Assembly (NCBI RefSeq): GCF_002946835.1
Contig: NZ_CP026652.1
Location: 1,736,001 to 1,800,000, forward strand
Source of the DNA: Streptomyces dengpaensis
Lineage (GTDB): Bacteria; Actinomycetota; Actinomycetes; Streptomycetales; Streptomycetaceae
DNA: 64,000 bases
Direction of reading: 5' to 3'
Below are positions 43,447 through 51,507 of this stretch, one piece after another. The notes under the pieces are model-generated. The model made no database searches and was not told where the DNA came from. It worked only from the letters and a program-made list of their open reading frames with translations. Position 1 is the first letter of the stretch. Every line of letters starts with the position of its first letter. The translations under genes were made by a program, and so were the position numbers.

Positions 43447-45546
43447 ATGTCATTCGAGGATCTGGCTCTGGCGGTCGTGCCGCTGGACGCCCCCGAAGCC
43501 GCGGACCCGTCCGTCACCGGCGCAAAGGCCGCCCACTTGGCCCGCGCCTCCGGGGCAGGGCTGCCCGTGCTGCCCGGCTTCGTACTGGTGCCGACGCAGC
43601 GGGTGCCCGACGCCCCCAGCGGACCGGAGGCAGTGCGCTCCGCCTGGCGCACCCTGGCCGGCGCACAGGGTTCTGATCGTGCGGTGGTGGTGCGCTCCTC
43701 GTCCGTGTACGAGGACGCCGAGGATTCGTCGATGGCGGGGCGCTTCGCATCAGTGCTGGATGTATGGGGCTGGGAGGAGTTCGCCGCCGCGGTGCGGACC
43801 GTGCTCGATTCCGCGCGGCGGGTACAGCCCTTGCGCCCGCCGGCCGGAGCCGTGCCGGGGGACGGGATGGCCGTGCTGGTCCAGCCCATGCTCACGTCGG
43901 CCGTGGGAGGCGTGATGTTCGGCGCCGACCCGGTCGAGGGCCGTACCGACCGCATTCTGGTCAGCGCGGTGCGCGGTGGCCCGGACCAACTGGTCGACGG
44001 CAGTACGCAAGGGGTCCGCTACCAGCTGACAAGGCGCGGTCGGCTCGTGCGGGCCGAACCGGCCGAACGCCGCGTGGCCCGGCTGCTCCCGCGCCGCCGG
44101 ACCGACCGTCTGGTGGCACTGGCCAAGAAGACCGAGCGGGTCTTCGGCAGTCCGCAGGACATGGAGTTCGGTTTCGACCCCGAGGGTCAGCTGTGGCTGT
44201 TCCAGTCGCGTCCCATCACCGCCATGGCCGCGCGGCCGCGGCGTGGCGCCCGGCTGCTGGGTCCCGGGCCGGTGGCCGAAACCTTCCCCGCCGTCATCCA
44301 GCCGCTCGAGGAGGATCTGTGGGTGGTGCCGATGTCCCACGGCCTGACCGCCGCGCTCGACATCTCCGGCGCGGCATCCCGGAGACGGCTGCGCAAGGTG
44401 CCGGCGGTAGTCACGGTGCAGGGGCGTGCGGTGGCTGATCTGCGGCTGCTCGGGGTCACACCTCCCCGTCATCCCTTCCTCGACCGTCTCAACCCCGTGC
44501 CGGGCGCACGACGCGCCTCGGCGGCCTGGCGAGTGGGTCGGCTGCGCGGCGCTCTGCCGCTGCTGGCGATCGACCTGATGGCGGACGTGGACCGGGCGCT
44601 GGCCGGCTTCCCGTCACCCTCCGAGATGCTCGGCGGACAGTTGCTGGACTCCGTCGCCTGGGGTCGGCAGGTACTGGTCGCCCTGCACGCCCAGGAGTCG
44701 CTGGCCGGGGCGCTGCTCGGCGCCGGCCCCGGCACCACGGCTGCGGGTGAGGCGCTCGCCGAACTCACCGAGGGCCGGTCCCAAGGACTGAGTGACCAGG
44801 AACTCATGGAACGCCACCCCGCTGTGCTGGCTCTGCTGCCGCCCACGCTGGCCGACCGCGCACCCCTGCCCGCGCCGGCCGGACGGACCGCGCTGCCGCG
44901 CGGAGTGGGCGCGCTGCCGGTGCGTGAGGGGCTCAGGCTGCGCATCCGCTGGGTTCAGGAGATGCAGGCGCAGATGCTGCGGGAGCTGGGACGCCGACTC
45001 GGAGTGGGCACCTGTGAACTCGGCCTGTCCCGCCTGGTGTTGTTGCGCTGGGCAGAGCTCGTGCGGGCGGCGCGGGGCGAAGGGCTTCCGGCGGACTTCG
45101 CCCAGCGAGTGCCGCGTCAGGACACCGGTGCACTCCCCGACGAGTTCCGCCTGGCGGACGGCGTTCCCGTGGCCGAGCCCAGACCCGGATCCCGAACTGC
45201 GGGGCAGGGGTCGGGCGGCGGCTTCGGCACCGGCACGGCCTGGGACGGTCGCGGTGAGCGCCCCGACCGCCCGGTGCTGGTGGTCCGCTTCCTGGATCCC
45301 GCCCTGGCACCGCTGCTGCCGGGCCTGGCCGGCCTGGTCGCCGAGACCGGCAGCCCCCTGTCCCACCTCGCTCTCCTCGCTCGCGAATACCGCATTCCCA
45401 CCGCGGTCGGCATATCTGGAGCGACGACGCGCTTTCCCATCGGCACGCACCTGACCGTCGACGGCGGGACAGGCGCGGTGACCGAGCGCGACGTCCCCGA
45501 GACCGCGTCCCTTACCGTCCCGGCACGACAGGAGTCGGCTGCGTGA
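43447..45546 (+). CDS. PEP synthase/rifampin phosphotransferase-like protein
   Basis: 699 residues. The N-terminal ATP-grasp of the PPDK type has VTGAKAAHLARASGAGLPVL, VVVRSSSVYEDAEDSSMAGR and DMEFGFDPEGQLWLFQSRPI. A ~350-residue middle region follows. The C-terminal phosphohistidine domain is AETGSPLSHLALLAREYRIP (catalytic His in SPLSH), then TAVGI. The order ATP-grasp, substrate region, mobile His domain is that of rifampin phosphotransferase. There is no TIM-barrel PEP domain, so it is not a true PEP synthase. The substrate is unknown. Second enzyme in the operon with DedA. Confidence 0.78.
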   Translation: MSFEDLALAVVPLDAPEAADPSVTGAKAAHLARASGAGLPVLPGFVLVPTQRVPDAPSGPEAVRSAWRTLAGAQGSDRAVVVRSSSVYEDAEDSSMAGRFASVLDVWGWEEFAAAVRTVLDSARRVQPLRPPAGAVPGDGMAVLVQPMLTSAVGGVMFGADPVEGRTDRILVSAVRGGPDQLVDGSTQGVRYQLTRRGRLVRAEPAERRVARLLPRRRTDRLVALAKKTERVFGSPQDMEFGFDPEGQLWLFQSRPITAMAARPRRGARLLGPGPVAETFPAVIQPLEEDLWVVPMSHGLTAALDISGAASRRRLRKVPAVVTVQGRAVADLRLLGVTPPRHPFLDRLNPVPGARRASAAWRVGRLRGALPLLAIDLMADVDRALAGFPSPSEMLGGQLLDSVAWGRQVLVALHAQESLAGALLGAGPGTTAAGEALAELTEGRSQGLSDQELMERHPAVLALLPPTLADRAPLPAPAGRTALPRGVGALPVREGLRLRIRWVQEMQAQMLRELGRRLGVGTCELGLSRLVLLRWAELVRAARGEGLPADFAQRVPRQDTGALPDEFRLADGVPVAEPRPGSRTAGQGSGGGFGTGTAWDGRGERPDRPVLVVRFLDPALAPLLPGLAGLVAETGSPLSHLALLAREYRIPTAVGISGATTRFPIGTHLTVDGGTGAVTERDVPETASLTVPARQESAA

Positions 45547-46445
45547 AAACCATCAGACTGACTGGCTACGCCTTCGGAGGACTCTCCGCCGCCTACGCCG
45601 GCTTTTACACGGTGCTCTACCTGACCAGGTGGGAATGGCAGCGGGCCCTGATCTCCGCAGTCCTGCTGGTGATCGTCGAGATTCTCCTCGCCACCGTCCT
45701 GCTGCTCGCGCGTTTCTCCCGGTTGGACCACCGGCTGAACGAGGCCGAGGCCCGCACGAAGGAGGTGCGCGGCCGACTGGAGCAGACCAGGCAGACCAGG
45801 ACACCCACAGGGAACCGCTTCGCGTGGCTCCCATCGGCCGACCCCGGTGAGGCGAGCGGCGTCCAACGCACCTTCGTGTTCGTACCGGTTCTCATGGTCG
45901 CGGGCGCGGTCCTCTCCGGACTCGCGATGGTCATCCAGAAAGTCGCCGGCGCGACCGTCAGAGCCGGCGCGGAACGGCGCCTGGCCGGGCGCCTGACGGC
46001 ACTCACCGCCCCGCCGGTCGACGACGTGGTCCCGCTGGAGGACCAACCGGCCGTGGCTCCTTCGCGCCCAGGACGCAGAGCACTCACCGTGACCGCGGTC
46101 CTGGCGAGTCTGCCCCTCGCCCTGCTTCTGTGGTCCGCACTCGCGGACGCGACCCAGACACGCCCCGAGCGCACGCCCGACGCATCCAGTACGACCGTGG
46201 TCTTCACGGTCGCGACCTACGGGGAACAGAGCTCCGAAGTCGTGCGGCTCGCGGCGAATGACCTGTGGGAAACCTGCCGCCGCTCCACTGCCGCGAGGAA
46301 CGACAAGGCCGGCCTCCAGCGCATGGACGAGGACCTCTTCGCCGGCGTCGTCAGCCCCGCCCTGCCCTCACACGACCTCATGCGTCTGCGGGGTTGCCTC
46401 GAGGACGCCAACACCCACCGTACGACCGCAGTTGTACTGGACTGA
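45543..46445 (+). CDS. Multi-pass membrane protein of the same operon
   Basis: 300 residues. Two N-terminal TM helices (TGYAFGGLSAAYAGFYTVLY and ALISAVLLVIVEILLATVLL), a charged coiled segment LNEAEARTKEVRGRLEQTRQ, another TM pair around VPVLMVAGAVLSGLAMVIQK and TAVLASLPLALLLWSALADA, and an outer ~110-residue domain. The family is not recognised. GTGA overlap with the PEP-synthase-like gene indicates co-translation. Confidence 0.7.
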   Translation: MKTIRLTGYAFGGLSAAYAGFYTVLYLTRWEWQRALISAVLLVIVEILLATVLLLARFSRLDHRLNEAEARTKEVRGRLEQTRQTRTPTGNRFAWLPSADPGEASGVQRTFVFVPVLMVAGAVLSGLAMVIQKVAGATVRAGAERRLAGRLTALTAPPVDDVVPLEDQPAVAPSRPGRRALTVTAVLASLPLALLLWSALADATQTRPERTPDASSTTVVFTVATYGEQSSEVVRLAANDLWETCRRSTAARNDKAGLQRMDEDLFAGVVSPALPSHDLMRLRGCLEDANTHRTTAVVLD

Positions 46446-46484
46446 CGCTTCCTCAGCGTGACGCAGGGCACAGCACCCATTTAC

Positions 46485-46529
46485 TTGTCCGGCAAAGCAT
46501 GCAATCCATATACTTGCTTCGCGTAGCAA
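46485..46529. promoter_or_regulatory. Two MarR-type sites before the SDR remnant
   Basis: TTGT-CCGGCAAA-GCAT (46485-46500) and TTGC-TTCGCGTA-GCAA (46514-46529, perfect) lie 29 bases apart, ~50-95 bases before the SDR start. Confidence 0.6.
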
Positions 46530-46579
46530 TTGCTGGTCGGACCCGGCGCGTGGGCCGGAGAGACATAGAGGAGAAGGAC

Positions 46580-47005
46580 ATGCACGGCCTCAAGAAGAAG
46601 ATCGCCATCGTCGCCGGTGCGGCACCGGGCAATATCGGCGGCGCGACAGCCGTCCGCCTGGCCGAAGAGGGCATGCTCGTCGTCGCAGCCGACCTCAACC
46701 CGGCCGCCGCCCAGGCAGTAGCCGACGAGATCACTGCCTTCGACGGAACAGCGGTGGCGCACGGCGTCGACATCAGCGACGAGGACTCTTACACGGAGCT
46801 CATCGACTTCACCGTCGAGCGATTCGGCGGCGTGCACGGCCTGTTCAACGTGGCCGCCGACCTCTCACCGCAGACCATCGGCCGCGACAGCGACGTCGTC
46901 TCGGAGCCCCTCGAGGTGTGGCGGCACACCACCGACGTCACCCTCACCGGTTACATGTATGGAATCCGGTCCCTACTGGTCGACGGCGGCGCCAACTTCA
47001 CCTGA
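46580..47005 (+). pseudogene. Short-chain dehydrogenase with an internal deletion
   Basis: 141 codons, in frame throughout. The N-terminal half is a normal SDR: IAIVAGAAPGNIGGATAVRL (TGxxxGIG variant), VAADLNPAA, HGVDISDED, GLFNVAADLS (NNAG equivalent) and TLTGYMYGIR. It then jumps directly to SLLVDGGANFT, the standard C terminus. The ~110 residues with the catalytic Ser and YxxxK are missing. A strong GAGGAGAAGGA ribosome site and two MarR-type sites precede it, so it is well expressed in principle but catalytically dead. Confidence 0.82.
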
Positions 47006-47154
47006 GGCCACGGCGGTGCACCCGGCCGCCGAACCAGGCGCCCCTTGCGCCATCGACGTGACTCCACGCGGCACACACACATCGCACAGCAGCGTGCAAC
47101 CCCCAGACCTCCAGTTCAACAGCAGTGAAGAATCTGCGCTAGGAGAAGATCCAC
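47006..47154. other. Leader region
   Basis: Nothing is recognised apart from the ribosome site TAGGAGAAG close to the next start. Confidence 0.3.
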
Positions 47155-47469
47155 ATGACGCACCCCATCACCGAAATCCAGTCTCACCTCTCCTGGCTCG
47201 AGAGCAACTTCGCCGGTTCAGGCACCGGCCGGCATCGGGGCGGGCGCGCTGATGAAGGACGATGCATGCCCGGCAGCGACGCGTCCGTGGCACACGGCCG
47301 TCATCGCAGAACCACTCGAACTCCCCTGCTCCAGCCAACGGAAGACTCCGGCAGCCACGGCAACGAACCGACGGCGACTCCTCTGCGCGAGGACGGCGCG
47401 TTGGCTGATACGCGCCGTCCTGGCACCACAAGGCATCGCGACACGTTCTCTGACTTTCTCCTGGTGTAG
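47155..47469 (+). CDS. Small ORF of uncertain status
   Basis: 104 residues starting MTHPITEIQSHLSWLESNFA, with GGAGAAG seven bases upstream. The first 20 residues look like a genuine protein start; the rest is Arg/Thr/Gly-rich and irregular. A different frame carries GIGAGALMKDDA nearby, so a frameshifted remnant is plausible. It lies directly before the LLM pair. Confidence 0.35.
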   Translation: MTHPITEIQSHLSWLESNFAGSGTGRHRGGRADEGRCMPGSDASVAHGRHRRTTRTPLLQPTEDSGSHGNEPTATPLREDGALADTRRPGTTRHRDTFSDFLLV

Positions 47470-47526
47470 CGGCGAAGACAGCGCTCACCCAAAGGCCGAC
47501 ATTCAACACACACGCAGGAGCTACAC

Positions 47527-48633
47527 ATGCAATTCGGAATCTTCGGAGTCGGGGACGTGGCCCGCGACCCGGTGTCCGGCCGGACACCCACGGAACACGA
47601 CCGGATCAAGGCACTCGTGGACTACGCGCAGCTCGCCGAGGATGTCGGCCTGGACGTCTTCGCGATCGGCGAGCATCACAACCAGCCCTTCATCGCGTCC
47701 TCTCCGACCACGCTGCTCGGGTACATCGCGGCGCGGACGGAACGGATCCTGCTGTCCACGTCGACCACCCTGATCACCACCAACGATCCGGTGAAGATCG
47801 CCGAGGACTACGCGATGCTCCAGCACCTCGCCGACGGCCGGCTCGACCTGATGATGGGTCGGGGCAACACCGGCCCCGTCTACCCCTGGTTCGGCCAGGA
47901 CATCCGCAACGGCATCGCACTGGCAGTGGAGAACTACGCCCTGCTGCGCCGACTGTGGCGCGAGGACGTCGTCGACTGGGAAGGCCGGTTCCGGACCCCG
48001 CTGCAGAGCTTCACCTCCACTCCCCGCCCGCTGGACGGCGTGGCACCCTTCGTCTGGCACGCCTCCATCCGCAGCCCGGAGATCGCAGAACAGGCCGCGT
48101 ACTACGGCGACGGCTTCTTCCACAACAACATCTTCTGGCCCAAGGAACACGTCCGGCAGCTGATCGACGTCTACCGGCGCCGCTTCGAGCACTACGGGCA
48201 CGGCGCGGCCGACCAGGCCATCGTCGGCCTCGCCGCGCATGTGTTCATGCACAGGAACTCCCAGGACGCCATACGTGAGTTCCGGCCCTACTTCGAGGGC
48301 TCCTCCGCGTACGGCAACGGTCCGTCCCTGGAGGACACCATGACACAGACCGCGGTGGTGGTCGGCAGCCCTCAAGAAGTGATCGAGCGCGTGCTCACCT
48401 ACCGAGAAAACGCTGGTGGCGACTACCAGCGCCAACTCTTCAACGTGGACGGCATCGGCGTCCCGCACAAGAGGGTGCTCGAACAGATCGAGTTGCTGGG
48501 CGAGATCGTGCCGGTCCTGCGCAAGGAATTCGCCCAGAGCCGCCCCGCACACGTTCCGGACGCGCCCACCCACACCTCCCTGATCGCGGCGGAGCAGGCG
48601 CAGGTCACGCGATCGGAGACGGACCGACCATGA
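47527..48633 (+). CDS. LLM-class flavin-dependent monooxygenase (CE1758-type)
   Basis: 368 residues, luciferase-like TIM barrel. Visible are MQFGIFGVGDVARDP, DVFAIGEHHNQPFIASSPTT, ILLSTSTTLITTNDPVKIAE and DLMMGRGNTGPVYPWF. These match the LLM_duo_CE1758 subgroup, whose partner is an FMN reductase encoded next to it. It uses reduced flavin and O2; the substrate is unknown. AGGAG lies seven bases before the ATG. Coupled to the following gene. Confidence 0.88.
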   Translation: MQFGIFGVGDVARDPVSGRTPTEHDRIKALVDYAQLAEDVGLDVFAIGEHHNQPFIASSPTTLLGYIAARTERILLSTSTTLITTNDPVKIAEDYAMLQHLADGRLDLMMGRGNTGPVYPWFGQDIRNGIALAVENYALLRRLWREDVVDWEGRFRTPLQSFTSTPRPLDGVAPFVWHASIRSPEIAEQAAYYGDGFFHNNIFWPKEHVRQLIDVYRRRFEHYGHGAADQAIVGLAAHVFMHRNSQDAIREFRPYFEGSSAYGNGPSLEDTMTQTAVVVGSPQEVIERVLTYRENAGGDYQRQLFNVDGIGVPHKRVLEQIELLGEIVPVLRKEFAQSRPAHVPDAPTHTSLIAAEQAQVTRSETDRP

Positions 48634-49244
48634 AGCGCACACTCACGGTTGTCTCGGCCGGACTGCGGCTGCCGTCCTCCACCCGGATGCTGGCCGACCG
48701 ACTGGCCGATGCCGCCCGCAAAGAGCTGGAGATCCGCGGCACCCAAGTCGACGTCAGCGTCATCGAGGTACGAGACCACGCCCACGACCTGGTCAACAAC
48801 CTGACGGCGGGTTACCCGACACCGGAACTCAGGCATGTATTCGACACTGTCGCCCAGGCGGACGGTCTGATCGCGGTGACACCGACCTTCACCGCCTCGT
48901 ACAACGGGCTGTTCAAGATGTTCTTCGACTGCCTCGAAGACACCGCACTGGTCAACAAGCCAGTACTGATCGCCGCCACCGGTGGCACCGGCCGGCACTC
49001 ACTCGTACTCGAACACGCCCTGAGACCGATGTTCGCCTACCTGCACGCCGTGATCATGCCCACTGCGGTGTTCGCCGGGCCGGAGGACTGGGGCAGCGGC
49101 GACACCAGCCAGGAACCACTCGTCCGGCGTATCGAGCAGGCAGCTGGGGAACTCGCTGGTGAAGTGAGCCGGCGTGAGACGCCCACCATCAATGATCCCT
49201 ACGCCGCCCCCGTGCCGTTCGAGCGTTTGCTGCACGGCGACTGA
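48630..49244 (+). CDS. FMN reductase partner of the LLM enzyme (CE1759-type)
   Basis: 204 residues, flavodoxin-like. TLTVVSAGLRLPSSTRMLAD is the phosphate loop; VTPTFTASYNGLFKMFFDCL and GRHSLVLEHALRPMFAYL follow. This is the CE1759 partner that supplies reduced FMN. The ATG overlaps the stop of the monooxygenase gene (ATGA), consistent with a two-component system. Confidence 0.86.
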   Translation: MKRTLTVVSAGLRLPSSTRMLADRLADAARKELEIRGTQVDVSVIEVRDHAHDLVNNLTAGYPTPELRHVFDTVAQADGLIAVTPTFTASYNGLFKMFFDCLEDTALVNKPVLIAATGGTGRHSLVLEHALRPMFAYLHAVIMPTAVFAGPEDWGSGDTSQEPLVRRIEQAAGELAGEVSRRETPTINDPYAAPVPFERLLHGD

Positions 49245-49717
49245 AGAAATCGGAGGTCCCCTGGCTTCGCCGCATCGCCCGCGCAACACAGGCGGCCCCC
49301 TCGCGACTCGGCGCAGCAGCACACCGAAGACGACGTGAAGAACGATTCGAAGGCCACCGTCTTGCCGACGTCGTGGCGCTTGGCCCGGTGTTGGTTCTTC
49401 GAGCCGAGAGGCCGTCCAGGGCCTGGTCGTGTGGGTTTCGGTACGGCCGCCGGACTCGCGGTCGTGGCGCGGAGGTTGCGAAACCCGCGGCGGACGCGGG
49501 CCGGGGTGAGGCGGCGGGGCCCTGGGCGGCGTTCCCAGGGTCGGCGTGCACCATGGGCGCCGACGGCGCCTACGCCACCCCGGCCGGTGGAGCACACCCC
49601 GTGACATACGCCGGACCCCTTCTGCCTCGTTCTGCCCGCCAGGCCCTGACACCTTTCATGGCTTGGCGGGCAGACGAGGTGAACCGCAAGGACCTCCCCG
49701 TCGCGGTGTGGAGACAA
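49245..49717. other. Right edge of the second accessory island
   Basis: No intact gene is present. It contains the IS701-type transposase tail described separately; the sequence on either side of this tail has no recognised content. Confidence 0.5.
49358..49555 (-). pseudogene. C-terminal tail of an IS701-type transposase
   Basis: About 65 codons read RRPWERRPGPRRLTPARVRR, GFRNLRATTASPAAVPKP and TRPGPGRPLGSKNQHRAKRH, DVGKT. This proline/arginine-rich end with GPGRPxGSKN is characteristic of a family of streptomycete IS701-like transposases. The catalytic DDE part is missing. It bounds the 39-49.6 kb island opposite the integrase remnant. Confidence 0.7.
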
Positions 49718-51244
49718 TCAACTCCGCGTGCCGCGAAGCGGGTTGGGCAGCGGTACATACCGCGCGTCCGCGCCGTCGGCGCCCGTCCACCGCAGCAGCA
49801 GGTTTGTCTTGCCGGGAACGGTGGGCGAGGAGAGCAGGTCCGCGATCTCCGGGAGGCCGTGTTCGGTGTCGTAGCGGATCAACTCCCGTCGTACGGCAGG
49901 CCACAGGTCCGTGCCCGGGTGGCGTTCGGCGAGGAGCGCGGCGAGTTCGGTGAGGTGGTTGACGATCAGGCAGTACACGAGCCGTTCCCAGCCGGCCGCG
50001 CGTGTCACGCCGGGCAGCAGCTTCACGCCTTCCGCGTCCCGGAACAGGGCCTGGACGGGCATGCCGTCGGCGTCGACGGCCACCAGCGTGTTCTGCACAT
50101 GTGCCTCGAGGACGACTCCGTGCCGGTGGAAGGCGTCCAGCACCGGTGGGACGACCTGGCGCAGATACGCCGCCCACCAGGCGGAGGGGTCGGTGAGCCG
50201 GTCGAGGGGGCTGCCGTCGAAGCCCTCGACGAGGGCGGCCGCGAGGAGCGGGGTCGCGCCGGGGACGAGGTGGCCGCGCAGCCCGTCGCGGGCGAGAACG
50301 GCCAGCTCCTCGAAGGCGAAGCCCGCGGTGCGGTAGCCGCGGTCGCTCAGCCAGGCGGCGGACCCTGGCGCGGCCGCGAAGGCGGTGGCGGTCGCCTGGT
50401 CGGTGCGGCGCATCTTCCGCAGGTCGTGGCGCCACAGCCGGCGAATGTCGTTGGTGATGCGCACGTCAAGGCTGAACTTCACGAAGAGGTCGTCCTCGGG
50501 GGCGTACAGCGTACGGAGGGCGGCCGTCGGCCACAGAGGCCGTGCGGTGCGCCCCAGTCGTACCAGCCGGCCGTCCGCGAAGGCGTCCTGGATCTCCGGG
50601 CGGGCGCCGACGAGGGCGAGCTGCCAGGGGTGGGCCGGGAGCAGTCGGTAGCCGGGCGGGGGCTGGCCGAGGGGGTCGAGTGCCGTCGTGTCGCCCTCCT
50701 CGACGACCGCGTCCTCGCGTACACCGAGCAGTTCCAGCGGGAAGCGGGCGTACGCCTCGGGCGCGTACGGCAGCCAGTCGGTGGCCGGGCCGCCGCCGCG
50801 GGCCTTGGGCGCGGGGTGGTGGGGGTGCCCGGTGATCAGGGACTGTTCGGAGCGCAGATACGGGTCGTCGGGCGGTGTCGTGCGGATGCGCGCGCTGAGC
50901 AGGGCGGCCACCGCGTCCCGGCTGTCGATCATCTCGGTGAGCAGCTCGGAGTTGGCCAGTCCGGTGTGCCACCGCAGTTCCTCGGCGGTGAGTTTGACCA
51001 GCTCGGGGTGGGTGAGCCGGTGCCAGGCGCCGTCGGCGCGCACCTCGGGTGCCGTGGGTCGCCGCGCGCCCCGCACCCGCAGCAGCCGGCCACTGGCCCG
51101 GAGACGGTACACGCCGGGACTCTCGGCGGGCTCTCCCACCTCCCGCAGGAGACAATTGAGCAGCGGCGCGGCGGCGTACGCGTCAGCGGTCTCTTCGATG
51201 GTGCCCCTGGCGAGCGGGGGAAACTTGGGGGGGCATAGAGTCAC
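49718..51244 (-). CDS. IucA/IucC-family siderophore (NIS) synthetase 1
   Basis: 508 residues. It joins a carboxylic acid such as citrate with an amine or alcohol using ATP. Signatures are LITGHPHHPAPKARGG (ATP/citrate-binding HPxHPxxKxRxG), LLPAHPWQLALVGARP, VKFSLDVRITNDIRRLW and VLEAHVQNTLVAVDADG (HxQN). All key motifs are intact. It lacks an FhuF-like C-terminal domain. Divergent from synthetase 2. No exporter, decarboxylase or monooxygenase is nearby, unlike complete desferrioxamine-type operons. Confidence 0.92.
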   Translation of the reverse strand: MTLCPPKFPPLARGTIEETADAYAAAPLLNCLLREVGEPAESPGVYRLRASGRLLRVRGARRPTAPEVRADGAWHRLTHPELVKLTAEELRWHTGLANSELLTEMIDSRDAVAALLSARIRTTPPDDPYLRSEQSLITGHPHHPAPKARGGGPATDWLPYAPEAYARFPLELLGVREDAVVEEGDTTALDPLGQPPPGYRLLPAHPWQLALVGARPEIQDAFADGRLVRLGRTARPLWPTAALRTLYAPEDDLFVKFSLDVRITNDIRRLWRHDLRKMRRTDQATATAFAAAPGSAAWLSDRGYRTAGFAFEELAVLARDGLRGHLVPGATPLLAAALVEGFDGSPLDRLTDPSAWWAAYLRQVVPPVLDAFHRHGVVLEAHVQNTLVAVDADGMPVQALFRDAEGVKLLPGVTRAAGWERLVYCLIVNHLTELAALLAERHPGTDLWPAVRRELIRYDTEHGLPEIADLLSSPTVPGKTNLLLRWTGADGADARYVPLPNPLRGTRS

Positions 51245-51365
51245 GGCGATCCATTCGTTCCCTACGGTGCGGTGGTGACCAGTATGTCTGTTGTCGCGGA
51301 TGAGCAGCGCGTGGGCGTCGCGCAGGCGCGGGATGTCCGCCGTCGCGGATCATCAGTATCCGTGC
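51245..51365. other. Left part of the divergent siderophore promoter region
   Basis: No gene and no DmdR/Fur-type iron box (TTAGGTTAG-type) is visible. CGGATCATCAGTATCCG (51346-51362) is a weak palindrome just outside the 19-bp repeats. Confidence 0.4.
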
Positions 51366-51462
51366 CCTTGATCAGCGTCTCCGCCGTTGATCAGCGTCTC
51401 CGCGCTTGATCATTGTCTGTGCCGTTGATCATTGTCTGTGCCGTTGATCGGCGTCTCTGCCG
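51366..51462. repeat. Five phased 19-bp repeats between the siderophore synthetases
   Basis: TTGATC occurs at 51368, 51387, 51406, 51425 and 51444, exactly 19 bases apart, within a unit of the type TTGATCAGCGTCTCCGCCG or TTGATCATTGTCTGTGCCG. The array ends 45 bases before the synthetase 2 start. Exact phasing with sequence drift suggests an iteron-like binding array or a promoter-length polymorphism. Confidence 0.85.
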
Positions 51463-51507
51463 TCGCGGGCGGCCGTGACGCAGTCCGCGTACCCAAGGAG
51501 CCCGCCC

